A stretch of DNA of 64,000 nt from Hyaloraphidium curvatum (Eukaryota; Monoblepharomycota; Hyaloraphidiomycetes; Hyaloraphidiales; Hyaloraphidiaceae), in the NCBI GenBank assembly GCA_025558095.1, contig JAIVFI010000001.1, positions 185,001 through 249,000 on the forward strand, given 5' to 3'. A program made the position numbers and the translations under genes. Shown here piece after piece: positions 9,123 through 20,053 of this stretch. Position 1 is the stretch's first letter. Each line of letters opens with the position of its first letter. The notes under the pieces were generated by a model. That model ran no database searches. It had not been told where the DNA came from and was given only the letters and a program-made list of their open reading frames with translations.

Positions 9123-11744
9123 TCATTCCTTGGGCTCGAACCGGGCCATCGCGGTATACATCTCGGCCCCAAGCGACGCCGCGGCCAATTCGACCTTGAA
9201 AACGGCCACCTTGAGCGAGTCCACCGAGAACCTTGCGGAAAAGTTGGTGTGGATCGCACGGCCCATGCCCTCGATCACGACAAAGTCCGCGTCCGCCGTC
9301 GCCCGCGCGAAATCCCCGTCCACCCGGGACAGGTCTATGCAGGGCCCGCCGGCGCCGGTGCCCAGCACCGTCAGCATGCCCGAGCGCCAGGCCTCGGCGA
9401 TTTGCGAGTCCAAACGGCTGGCGCGCTCCAAGATGTTCGGGAGCTCGTACGCCGTCACGTCGTTCAGGGCCGGGAAGCTGTTGGCGGCCAAAATGACCTT
9501 GCAGCCCCGGCTGACAAGGTAGCGGGCAAACGGAAGCATGCCGAGAACAATGTCGGCACCGGAGCTGAAGACGCGTATCAGTCGTCTGCCGGAAAAGCGC
9601 CATTCGCCCGAGGGTCAGCCTACTTGTCGACGATGAAGACGGCCTTCTTGTAGAATGACCCGTTCAGCATCCGGTCCTTGAGCTGGTCGATGTTGTAGAA
9701 CTGCGGGAGCTGGATGAGCCCACGCGACCGACCAATCCCCGAGACCACGTACGTCGGGCGTCTTTTTGATCTTTGCCTTGGCGGCGTTGAAATCAAGCTC
9801 TCCCGCCCGCAGCATCTCCAGGATCTTGACCGCGCCCCAGTCGAACATGTTGCCCGAGTTGGCGTTGTCCACCAGCGTCTCGATCCGCTCCCCCTCGTCC
9901 TCGATCTCGTCGATCTGCCGGAGGACCGTCGGCAAGGCCGACAGCGCGGCCTGGTTCTCGTCCGCCTTGATCGTGTCGTAGAGGTCGTAGAAGCCGAGCT
10001 CGCGCAGGCATTCCTCGCGCAGGAGCAGGAGGCTGCGGACGCTGAGCGTGCCGTAGGTGTTGGGGTTTTCGCGGAGGGTTCGGAGGTGTTTGCGGTACAG
10101 GGTCTGGAGGAGAAACGAGCGTGAATACCAGGAGGGGAAAGGACACATGTTGACCCACATCAAACTCGACGGCGCGCTCCTTGTTGTCCGGGTTGCCCGA
10201 CCACTCGCTCGCCATGTCGGCGAGGTGGTGCAGGCTGTTCTGCAGCAGGTCGATCCACGCCGTCGTCAGCTCCGGCGTCATGTCGAACGTGTCGCAGACG
10301 TAGGGCTGCTGCAGCAGCGGGAAGGGGACGAGCTGGATCGGCAGCTGCTCCAGCGCGCCGATAGACGGCACAACGGTGGCGTCCGAGGCGAGGGTGAAGT
10401 TTTCGGCAAAGGAGCCCGCGCGCATGCGGGTGGGAGGGGTATGTTTGACGAAGGCGCCGATCGCGCCGAGGTAGCCTTCGTGGCGGAGGAACAGGGACTC
10501 CATTCGGCCTGACAACACATCAAATCAGCAACAGCGAATCGACCGCTAAGGCGAACAACTCACCCTGAGACCAATACTGGACGGCAAATGTGATTGCCGA
10601 CATTGTCGGCGGGTGCCCGCGGATGAAGGAGCCGGTGAAAAAGATGCGCTTGCAGCCGTGCAGTTGCGCGTTCAGGAAGGCGAGCTGGCCCAGGTTGTTC
10701 GAGATCATGTAGAGCAGCGACTGGCACAGGTCCTCCGGCTTGAAGTTGCGCTTCCCGGGCCCTTGCTTGAACACCTTGCCCACGCTCGACGCGATCGTCG
10801 TGGATTTGAGCCCGATCTTGGAGTACTCGCTGCCGTAAATGTCGCCGACGAGGAGGTCCACGGCCTGGTGGTTGCCCTGCTTGGACATCTCAAGCATCTC
10901 CTCGTACGTCTCGGCTTCGCTCAACAGGCTGAGCAGGCCCCAGAGCGTGCCCCCGCCGAGCGACGTGCCGCTGACTCGCTCGTACGTGTCCTCGCCCGAC
11001 ACCTTCAGGATGGACACGCCGGAACCGACGTTGACGATGAGCACGGGGGAGGCTTCGGTGATGGGTTCGAGGTACGGGAGGAAGTTGATGGGGTTGGGGA
11101 GGCGCTCGTCGAAGGAAAAGACCTCGTTGAGAATGCGGTTGCTGGCGACGCAAAAGTTGAAGCCCGCGATGAGAGTTTCGAGCTCGTCGTGTCTGCCGGG
11201 AGACATGAATCAGGGCCGTTCCGGCAATAGATCCGGGTCGCCGCGCGCACCTCTCGACCTCCACCCCGAGCCGCTCCTTCATGAGATTCCAGTACTTGAA
11301 ACTGCCGCCGCCTGTTGCGACCACGACGCGCTGGCTCAGCGGCCTGCGGGTCGGGGGTCAGAGGCCGTCTCCCTCCCCGTCGGACGCGTCCCACATGTTC
11401 TCCGGCAGGTTGTCCTCCGACTGCAAGATGTCCCGCATGAACTCCAGACACTTTTCGATGTCCTCGGTCTCGAACATCTGGAACGACATCCGGCCGGGGG
11501 AGCCCGGCTGCTTCGACCGCGAGAACCAGACGATTTTGGCCAGCGAGCCGCCGATGTCCACGGCGATCTGGGCAAAGCGCCGCTGCTGCTTCGGCAGCAA
11601 AATGGCAGATCCGCTCGGCTCGACGCGTGCGCCCTCAAGATCGACGCCTGGATCCGGGTGGTGGGAGGCGCCAGGATGCCTGGGGATCAGCGGCCAGGAA
11701 CGCTGCCGCCGCGCGTCCCCGCCCACCGCCGAAAGTTTCTTCAT
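9123..11744 (-). CDS. Pantothenate kinase fused to DUF89 phosphatase domain (PANK4-like)
   Basis: Bifunctional coenzyme A protein of 766 aa in seven exons: 11744-11386, 11343-11251, 11192-10564, 10508-10159, 10103-9753, 9700-9624 and 9564-9123. The N-terminal half is a type II pantothenate kinase: IAVDIGGSLAKIVWFSR (ATP-binding start), VVVATGGGSFKYW, LGVEVERHDELETLIAGFN, NVGSGVSILKV and ERVSGTSLGGGTLWGL, then YWSQGRMESLFLRHEGYLG. The C-terminal half is a DUF89/ARMT1-type metal-dependent phosphatase with VDNSGADIVLG and AANSFPALNDVT. The Glu of DELETL and the Arg of ERVSG, at the positions replaced in the inactive kinase of vertebrate PANK4, are present, so kinase activity is plausible. It is divergent from GGPP synthase across 185 bp. 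The 42-bp intron 11385-11344 is the least certain. Confidence 0.88.
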
Positions 11745-11929
11745 CCTCCGTGCTGCTTCGCCGCGATCCCGTCGGGCGCAAGCGTCCGACGTTCCGCGCC
11801 GCGCTCGCCATCGCCCGCCGTGACGCGCTTAGCTCCGGATCGCACAATCCTTTTTGAGCCGCAAACGGCCGGGACGACCGGCCCACGAAGGTGCCACGCA
11901 ACACCCGTTTGACTCTTTTTCGGATCGCG
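11745..11929. promoter_or_regulatory. Shared divergent promoter between pantothenate kinase and GGPP synthase
   Basis: Only 185 bp separates the two start codons, which point away from each other, so both promoters must lie here or inside the flanking exons. No TATA box is apparent. The spacing is the evidence; co-regulation is inference. Confidence 0.5.
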
Positions 11930-13166
11930 ATGGCCGCCGCCCTGGCCGCGCAGCCCACGGCCGAGAAGGTGCGGGCCGCCTAGACGCGGTTTGCCGGGAC
12001 ATCTGTGTGACAACGACCTGCTGTAGCCGCTTCTCGACCCCTTCCTCTATCTGTGCGAGCACCCCGGCAAGGAGATCCGCCCGAAGCTTATCGCCGCGTT
12101 CGACGCGTGGCTGCACGTTCCACGTCGGTGGCGCCCGTTTCCTGCCCCCTGAACCCCTGGTGACGCGTCGGCCCCTTTCATGCCCAGCGGAGCTCCTCAC
12201 GGTCGTCACCGACACCGTTGAAATGCTCCATGCCGCGAGCCTTTTGATAGACGACGTGGAGGACGGCAGTGAGCTCCGGCGAGGGATGCCTGGTGGGTCC
12301 TTTGCCCTGTTCTCCCGTCGGAAAGTCTGACCCTTTCTGCTGCCGTTCGCCAGTCGCCCACAAGATTTTTGGCGTGCCGCTGACCATCAACTGCGCCAAC
12401 TACGTCTATTTCCTGGCGCTCCAGAAGCTCATTGACCTGAAGCGGCCGCGGCTGGTCGAGATCTTCACCGAGGAGCTCCTGAACCTCCACCGCGGCCAGG
12501 GCATGGAGATCTACTGGCGCGACACGCAGACGTGCCCCACGGAGGAAGAGTACCTCGACATGGTCGGCAACAGTGGGTCCCCATCGTGTCCCCGCGCGGC
12601 AATCCTTGACGTTCGAGATCAGAAACCGGCGGCCTCCTCCGCCTCGCCGTCAAGCTCATGCAGGAGCTCTCCTCGTCCGACGAGGACTTTGTGCCCCTCG
12701 TCAACATCCTGGGCGTCCATTTCCAGGTCCGCGACGACTATTTGAACCTACGCTCCACGGGATACGCGCGGAACAAGGGGTTCGCGGAGGATTTGACCGA
12801 GGGCAAGTTCTCCTTCCCCGTAATCCACCACATCCGGACGACGCCGGACAGCAGGCAGATGCTCAGTGGGTGTCTTCGGCGGAAAGACCTCCCCAGCATT
12901 GATAACGGCTTTCGCCAGACATCTTGAAGCAGCGGACATCGGACGTGGCGATAAAGAGCTACGCGGTCGACGAGCTGCTGGACCGGGGCAGCCGCTCGTT
13001 CGAGTACACGAGGAGTTACCTGCGGCGGATCGAGAAGGAGGCGAGGGACGAGATCGCGAGGCGCGGCGGGAACAGGGAGCTCGAGAGGGTCATCGATTTC
13101 TTGGCCCGTGACTATGCGGAGCCGATTTTGAACGGGCATGGCGGTGATATCGATATCAAATCATGA
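11930..13166 (+). CDS. BTS1: Geranylgeranyl diphosphate synthase
   Basis: Trans-prenyltransferase condensing IPP onto allylic diphosphates to give GGPP for protein prenylation, carotenoids and other diterpenoid products. Exons 11930-11968, 12027-12123, 12188-12292, 12354-12572, 12623-12865 and 12919-13166 give 316 aa, a normal length, with all phases matching. Motifs in order: [20 protein letters not shown]; the first aspartate-rich motif in [17 protein letters not shown] (DDxxD); [34 protein letters not shown]; the K-T-G-G-L-L segment; and the second aspartate-rich motif in [10 protein letters not shown] followed by [14 protein letters not shown]. This pattern matches fungal type III GGPP synthases. 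No N-terminal targeting signal is seen. Confidence 0.92.
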
Positions 13167-13239
13167 TGATGTGTATTCTGCCACTCAATTGACCATCCAA
13201 ATGTGTTGAAAAAAGAGTGTCGAGCCCTGATCCAGCGAT

Positions 13240-14249
13240 TCACGTGCCTAGAGGGGTGAGGGTCGACATCCATTGGCGGACCAAATTCGCGCAAAACACT
13301 CACGGGCCACGTAGTAGCGGCAGGTCGATCGGTGGTGGTGGTTTCCGTGACGCGTGATCTTCTCGAAGGGCGCGAGGCACCTCCAGCAGAACTCATGGCC
13401 GCAACCGCCCGAAGCCTTGCGGCAGACGAGGTGGTCGCATCCGCCGTTCTTCTCGATCGGGCGGTCGCACGACGGGCAGCGCTTGGTTTTCCTGGCACCA
13501 AGAGGTTGAGATCCGTCTCGTGCACGCACCAAATGCACGGAACCAACCTCTCCAAGTACGCAGCCGTCGCACGCTGGTCGTCCGTCAGGAGCGTGTTCTG
13601 GAACTCGTCGCAGGTCATGTTGTTGTGCCTGCGGCGCACGGGAACGCGGATGATCAGTGCTCGAGTGCGACGCCATCATCGATCTGCAGTCGAACGGACC
13701 AGGCAACCTCGCACGAGAAGCATGTCTTGGTCCTGCACGCCCTGCACGTCATGATGGGGTAGTCGGTCCCGCCCTCGTGGATGTGACCCTCGCCGCAAAC
13801 GGGCTGGCGCGGATCGATAGTCAGCGTCGGGGAAAGCCTCCTAGTCGCAAGAGATCTCCGCTCACGTTGATGCACCAGCGGAAGTCCGGCATCTTGCTCA
13901 GCGCATTCCTCGTGATGAGCCGGTCGTAGCGCTCGAAGACTTCAGTCGTGGCGGCGACGCGGATTTCTTCGTGGCTGAGTTCGCGCTTGCAGCTCGCGCT
14001 GGGGCAACGGATGGTCATCGCCCCCTTCGAGTTGGTGTCGCTTTCGATGGACGCGGAGACGCAGGAGGTGCAGATGTCGACGGGGTGGCTGCAGCGGGCC
14101 GTGGGGGGCGCGGGCGGGAACGAGGTCTTCGGGAGCAGGTCGCTGCACACGGCGCACTCCGACGTGGGCTCCGGCGCGTCTCCCGTCGAAGGCTGGTCCG
14201 CTTTCGTAGAACGGCCGGTCGGCGGGTCGGCAGCGCGCTTGGATGCCAT
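13240..14249 (-). CDS. RBR-type E3 ubiquitin ligase
   Basis: RING-in-between-RING ubiquitin ligase, 254 aa, exons 14249-13866, 13803-13700, 13628-13548, 13491-13304 and 13247-13240. RING1 begins CAVCSDLLP with CSHPVDICTSC and CPSASCK. The IBR contains FRWCINPVCGEGHIH, CRACRTKTCFSCEVAWH and MTCDEF. RING2 is KTKRCPSCDRPIEKNGGCDH followed by VC and CGHEFCWRCL; the Cys of GGCDH is the position of the catalytic thioester cysteine in HHARI/parkin-type enzymes. No ubiquitin-like, UBA-like or Ariadne domain is visible, so the protein is near-minimal. It is convergent with GGPP synthase, the coding ends being about 70 bp apart. The 8-bp final exon rests on a good GTGAGT donor and could instead be read-through ending near 13248. 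Confidence 0.85.
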
Positions 14250-14352
14250 GCTTTCGCTCTGCGAGTTGATGGGGTGATGGAGACGCACCGGTGACGGAGC
14301 GGTCGGTCGACTCCCCCTCGTCACCATCACTCTACGTACGTTTCTCTCTCTC

Positions 14353-16023
14353 CTACAATCTTGAGATCTTCAGAACAAAAACGTGCTCCTCGCTCCCGAT
14401 CCTGCCCACCCGCAGCACCAGCTCGCCATCCTCCCCCCTCATGCTCAGTACCGCGTCCTTCCCCAATGCCTCCTCCCCTTTTTTCAGCTCCCACTTCTCG
14501 CCCACATTCCCGACCGCGACCGTCGCCTCCACCTCCCCGCTCCACGCCGCCAGCCCGAACACCAGCGCCCCGCGATCGCGGAGGTACGCGCAGCGCACGA
14601 TGTCGATTGCGGAAGCCGGCTCCGCGGAAGCAAGGAACGGCTCCGCCCAGCGGGGATCGTCCCTCTTCCAGGCGCCCTCGTAGAGCTTGCGCATCCCGTC
14701 GGGAACGTTGAGTCTGGCGTAGGCGAGCATCGCGTTGCCGGTGAGCGGGTCCATGAACACGGGGTTGCCGTCCGAGTCGTACGAGGTGCCGTTCAAAGGG
14801 TAATACAGGCCCCCGTCCCGCATCGTGGGCTTCAGGTACCTGTCCGCGTACCGCAGCAACCCCTCGAGCTTGTCCCGCGGCCCCTTTTCCGACAGCCCCG
14901 CCGCGATGTACCCGAGCGTCGGCATCACGAACGGAACCTTGCGCGCGATCTCGGCCTCGTTCTCGATCACCACCTCGTCCTCCCGCTCCCCAGCTTCGAT
15001 CCGCGCCCTCCGCATCGCCGCGACGTTGGGCGGGCACACGCGCACGGTGCCCTCGGGGTCCGATTTGAGCCAGCCGGCGATCTGCCGCGGCCAGAGGGCA
15101 TCCGACGCCGCGGGGTTCCACGCGTTGAGAAACGTGTGAGCCCACGCGGACCAGCCGACCGAACCGCGCGACTCGAGGCGGTCCTGCTGGACGCGCCACC
15201 AATCCACGAAATAGCCCTGCCCGTCGAGCCAGTTCTTCTTCGCCCACGCGGCGGCGTACTTTTCCTGCACGCCCGAGGCGACGTCGGTGCCGGCGCGCAG
15301 GTCCAGGAGCTTCATGGCGACGAGGGGAAACTGATTGCAGACAATGAACACCATGTTCGGCTCGCAGCAGCACCCGAGCCACCCCGAGCGCTCCATCTGG
15401 TCAATGATGACGTCGCGCAGCTGGGTGGCCGAATACTCGAACTTTTCAGGCCCCATTCCCCAGAAGATCGGGTCGAACAGAAAGGTGAGCGCGCCGGGCT
15501 GGTCGTACCGGTCGTCGTTGCACAGGACGGCGTACAGGGCGACCATGGCGAGCAGGTGCCCACTGTACATGATGTTTTCCTCGCGGACGGGGTCGGCCCA
15601 AGGCTCGCGCAGTTCCTTGATGTCCGGGTTGACGCGGACGCCCGAGCGGGAGGTGAGGTACCAGAACTGCCACACCTCGCGCCGCAGCATCTTCCTGATC
15701 AGGTTCTGGAGGAGCGATTTGAAGTACCCGCGCGCGGCGGGGAGCCGGTGAAAGTGGCACAACGACGCGGCATAGAACATTTCCGCGAGCTGGTACCGGT
15801 AGGCGTCGAGCCACTCCTGGCCGGGGTCCTGCGCGCCCATTGTATCCCAGACACCGTCGGCCGCAGTGGCAAGGTTATAGAAATGCCGAAGGTGGGCGCG
15901 CTGCTTCGCGTCCAGGGCGGGAGCGGCGTCGAGCATCGCAGAGTATGAAGCAGGGTCAATAGAGTGGGAGGAAGCGTCCGATGGCGGCCCGTCCCCGGGA
16001 GTCCCCGAGTCGGGCATGCTCAT
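14353..16023 (-). CDS. Linalool dehydratase-isomerase-like protein
   Basis: Intronless 556 aa protein with the alpha/alpha-barrel pattern of the linalool dehydratase-isomerase (LinD) family. The bacterial prototype hydrates, dehydrates and isomerises monoterpene alcohols. Diagnostic segments are ENIMYSGHLLAMVALY, with the His equivalent to the catalytic His of LinD, and CCEPNMVFIVCNQFPL, where the two cysteines (the one before EP and the one before NQ) are nine residues apart, as in LinD C171/C180. Also YRYQLAEMFYAA, and a C-terminal half with FVMPTLGYIAAGL, DGGLYYPLNG and FMDPLTGNAMLAYARL. No signal peptide; bacterial LinD is periplasmic, so the location differs. The real substrate is unknown. 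It reads divergently from the Doa10 gene. Confidence 0.75.
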   Translation of the reverse strand: MSMPDSGTPGDGPPSDASSHSIDPASYSAMLDAAPALDAKQRAHLRHFYNLATAADGVWDTMGAQDPGQEWLDAYRYQLAEMFYAASLCHFHRLPAARGYFKSLLQNLIRKMLRREVWQFWYLTSRSGVRVNPDIKELREPWADPVREENIMYSGHLLAMVALYAVLCNDDRYDQPGALTFLFDPIFWGMGPEKFEYSATQLRDVIIDQMERSGWLGCCCEPNMVFIVCNQFPLVAMKLLDLRAGTDVASGVQEKYAAAWAKKNWLDGQGYFVDWWRVQQDRLESRGSVGWSAWAHTFLNAWNPAASDALWPRQIAGWLKSDPEGTVRVCPPNVAAMRRARIEAGEREDEVVIENEAEIARKVPFVMPTLGYIAAGLSEKGPRDKLEGLLRYADRYLKPTMRDGGLYYPLNGTSYDSDGNPVFMDPLTGNAMLAYARLNVPDGMRKLYEGAWKRDDPRWAEPFLASAEPASAIDIVRCAYLRDRGALVFGLAAWSGEVEATVAVGNVGEKWELKKGEEALGKDAVLSMRGEDGELVLRVGRIGSEEHVFVLKISRL

Positions 16024-16252
16024 GTCTCCCGCGCTGATTTCAACGGCAAAGACTCAAGCTCCCGACGCCTAAATCGCTTTAGGCGGACAAAGGCAACTAC
16101 AGGTTCGACGAGCGGATCCGATCTGCCAGTGGTAACCCTTGGTGTGCCTCATAAAGAAGTAGAGGGTGCCAGTGGTGGTGTGCCTGAAAGAAGTAGAGGG
16201 AGCAGCGTGCTGGAAGGGACTGCGCATCCAGGAACCGGTCCGACGACTCGAG

Positions 16253-19200
16253 ATGGCGGCGCCGGGGGACGCGGCGGCGGGCCCGACCGAAAGCCTTTGG
16301 ACGCGAGCTGCGCGGCCGGACGCGGAGGACGAGGACGAGGGTGGGCGGACTGCCGGCCGGCACGCGACACCGAACTCACCCGAGTTCGATCAGCGTTCTG
16401 CCGCGTGTGCCGCCACTCGCAGCCGCCGCTGTTCCACCCGTGCCGCTGCGCGGGCAGCATGCGGTACGTCCACCAGGGCTGCCTCGAGAGCTGGCTGGCG
16501 CACTCCAACTCGCGCGCGTGCGAGATCTGCGGCACGGTGTTCGGCTTCGAGAACGTCTACGCCGGCGGCCGCCCGCCGAGCATCGGCCCCGCCGTGGTCG
16601 CCGCCGCCGTCGGCCGCGCGCTGACGAGCGCTGCGAGGACCGCCGCGCGCCGCACGCTGGCCGCCGCCGTGTGGCTCGCCGCCGTGCCGTACCTGACCGT
16701 GTGGCTGGCGCGCGTGGTGTTTGCCTTTTCGCGGACCGGCGCGATCGTACAGGAGAGGCTGCCGCCGCTGCTGGGCGGCGCCCTCGGGGCCGCCTGGCGG
16801 GCGTCGCACGCGCTGGTCTCTGATTTGCTGATAGCGGTTCTGTGGGGCGGGCCGGGCGGCGACCTCACCGTGCTCTCGGTGCTCCGCGGGCGCGCGGCGA
16901 CGGCGGGCAGGGCGGCCGTCGAGCTGTGGTCTTCCGAGGCGATGAGCGTGTTCCTTTCGGATACCCTGCACGGGCAGCTGCTGTCGACTTCCATCGTGAT
17001 GCTGGTGCTGTGCTTCCTCTGCATCAGGGAGTGGATCGTTCTCGCGACACCCGTGGACGCGCAGGGCCGGGCAATCGTGCCGGAGGAGGGCGGCCTGGCG
17101 ATCCCGGAGCCGCCGCCGGCTCCCGTTCCCGCCCCCGCCGCCGAACCGGTCGAGCAGCAGCAACCCGCCGAGCAACCCGTCGAGCAACCCGCAGAGGCGC
17201 ACGAGGAGCCCGTCGACCCGGACCACCCGCTCGGCGCGCAACCGCCCCCCCTTCCCGACCTCCTCGACCCCGAAGGCGGCATCTTCCATCCCCCCGCCGC
17301 CGCAGCCCCCATCCCACCCGCCCTACCCCCCGCCCTACCACCGCAACCTGCCCCCGCGCCCGCCCTCCCACCCCTCCTCCCCCTCGCCGACGACGACCCC
17401 GACGCCGAAGCCCCCGACCTCCCCATGCTCATGCGCGTCCTCGGCCTCGCCGGCCCCGTCGGCACGCTGTTCCAGTCCGCCGCGGTGCTGCTGGTCGTCG
17501 AGAACGCGGTCATGGTGTTCCTGGGGCTGGTGCCGTACTGGTTCGGGCTACTGGCGGCGCGGGCGGGAAGGGGGGCGTGGAGGCTGGCGCTGATGCTGGA
17601 TGCGGCGGCGGTGGAGCCGCTGGTGGAGACGGCCGTGAGGGGGTTGAGGGGGTTCCTGAAGCAGGGGACAAACGGGACGATGGAGCAGAGGGCGAACGAG
17701 ACGCTGGAGGGCGGGAACGCGACGGTGGGAGAGTTGGCGAACGCAACGGCGGCAGGCGTCGCGCATCTCGCCGCATCGATCGCCGCCAACGCGAACGCCA
17801 ACGCCACCCTGCCCATCGAGGTGCCCGGCCCGCTCGACCTCCCCGGACCCGCGCGCGCGATCCTCGCCGCCCACCCCTTCGACCCGCCCCTCCCCACCGC
17901 GCACATCCTCTCCCACATCCTCCTCGGGCACGCCGTGCTGTTCGGCATCTTGGCCGCCTACGCCACGCTCGACCCCGCGCTGCTCTCCAACCCGTACATG
18001 GCGACCTGCCGTCGGCTGCTCCGCTCGCTGTGGACGAACGCTTACCGCGGCACGAAAGTGTCCTTCTTTCTCGCTTTCGAGCTCGCCGTCTTCCCCCTGC
18101 TCTGCGGCCTCCTCGTCTCCTTCTGCACCCTCCCCCTCTTCGGCTCCACCGTCGCCTCCCGCTTGGCCTTCCACGCGCGGCACCCGTGGACCTCGGCCTT
18201 CCTGCACTGGATCGCCGGCACCACGTACATGTTCCACCTCGCCGCGCACGTGGGCCTGCTCAAGCGCGTCTTCAGGCCCGGCACGCTGTGGTTCGTCCGC
18301 GACCCGAACGATCCCCGCGGCGGGGGGCTGGACGAGCTCTGGGAAAGGGGGTGGCGCGCGCAGGCGAGGAAGCTGCTCGCGTCGCTGGCCATGTACGCGT
18401 GCCTCGTCCTGGGCGGTGTGGGCGGGTGGGTGCTCGCCACGCGCGCGCTGTCGGCGCTCGCGGCCGCGGCGGGGATGCGGAGCGAGTGGCGCGTGTTCCC
18501 GCTGCACTACCATCCCGGCGCGGCGCTCTTTGGCGGGGAGCAGGTGCCCCTGGACCTGCTCGCGGTGAACCTGCTGGTGCCGGCTGGGCTGCGGGCCGTG
18601 GAGCCGGACGCGTGGGCAAAGTGGGCCGTGGAGCTGTGGTGGCGCAGGGTCGGGAGGATGATGGGCATGGAGGGGCTGCTGTTTTCGCGGGAGGAAGCCG
18701 GCGCTGATGCCGCACCCGCGCCCCCGGCGCCCGCGGAACCGGAGACGATGCTACTCCGCGTGCCCAAGCGCGACCACGTACCGCTGCTCCCGCGGGTGCC
18801 GATGATGGTGCCGTGGGAGGAGGGCGCGCCGCTGGCGGGGCGGCCGGGGGAGACGGAGGAGGACGTGAGGGCCAACTGGGAGCTGGTGCGGGTGCCGCGC
18901 GACTGGAAGAGGAGGGTGTGGGGGATGCTGGGGCTGCAGTGGGTCAGCTGGGTCGCGTTCGGCATCGTTGCATTCGACCTGCCGCGTAAGTTGTGGGCGC
19001 GGTTGCGTTTTGCGGCATTGCTGACTCAGCTTGACAACCAGTGATCCTCGGCCGCCTCATCTTTGCCGCGCTGGACGACACCTTCGACCTCGCGGCCTCG
19101 CGGACGGGGCTGAGCACCCTTGTGCTCGCGATTCCGGCCTTGTCGCTCATGCAGTCGCCGGCCGCCGGCAACGCGACCGCGGACGCCGACGCCGCGGAGG

Positions 19201-20006
19201 CCCAGCACGTACCCCTCATCGGGCCCATGATTCGGCCGGACCTGCCCGTTCACGACGCGTACTCCTTCTTCATGGGCTGGGGCGTGATACTCGGCCTGTA
19301 CGGCGCGGTCAAGTACCTGCCGGTCGGCCTGCGGCACGTCGCGTCGCTGGCCGAGGACCCGCGGCTCCTGCGGACCGTGAGGAGGGTGCTTCCGGCCGTC
19401 GGCTACTACTCTCTCGCGCTGTTCCTGGTCTGCGGGATCCTGCCCTTCCTCGTCGGCACCGTCTTCTCCGTCTACATCCTCCTCCCGCTCCGGAGCCCCC
19501 GCGACACGACGCAGCTCACCTTCCCGCTCTCGGACTGGGCCCTGGGCGTCGTCTACCTCAAGATCCTGTACAACCTCGCCTTGCTGCAGCCGGACCAGCC
19601 CGACCTCGGCGGGCCGTGGGTGCTCCGCAACCCGCGCCCGCGCGAGACCGAGTGGGTCAAGCTCGCCCTGCGCAAGGTGCTCCTGCCCATGCTTGCAGGC
19701 TCCGTTGCGCTCCTGGTTGGGCCGTGGATGATGGCGGGTGCTGTTTCGGCGTTCGTGCTGCCGCGGTACCCGGGAATGTTCGGGATCGGCGGCGAGGGCG
19801 GGGTGGATCTGGAGCTGGCGCGCGAGCTGCTGCACCGCCAGGCGTACCCGATCGTGCTGTGCGGGGTGATTGCGGTCGAGGCGCTCGAGAGGGTCGCCAA
19901 GGCGGTCAAGGGATGGCTGGAGAAGGAGAGGGACGAGCGGTACCTGGTCGGCAGGAGGCTGCACAACTTTGAAGGCGGCAGTGCGGGCACGGCGGCGGCA
20001 TTGTGA
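16253..20006 (+). CDS. SSM4: Doa10/MARCH6-type membrane E3 ubiquitin ligase
   Basis: ER and inner-nuclear-membrane ubiquitin ligase of the ERAD-C/ERAD-M pathway. Exons 16253-16340, 16394-18985 and 19042-20006 give 1214 aa. The start was chosen because the ATG at 16253 opens an exon whose phase-1 donor joins the RING-CH domain: AFCRVCRHSQPPLFHPCRC, then SMRYVHQGCLESWLAHS and ACEICGTVFGFENVY, the standard C4HC3 arrangement at the extreme N-terminus. About a dozen or more hydrophobic segments follow, with a Pro-rich insertion near residues 270-400 and an Ala/Asn-rich loop near 490-560. Doa10/TEB4 proteins have 14 transmembrane helices; I did not assign each. The C-terminus ends in a short cytosolic tail containing LHNFEG. 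Assignment rests on the N-terminal RING-CH plus the polytopic length. Confidence 0.87.
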
Positions 20007-20053
20007 AGCCAAGATGTATCGACTACAAGAACATCGGATCAAGATTCGCGCTC

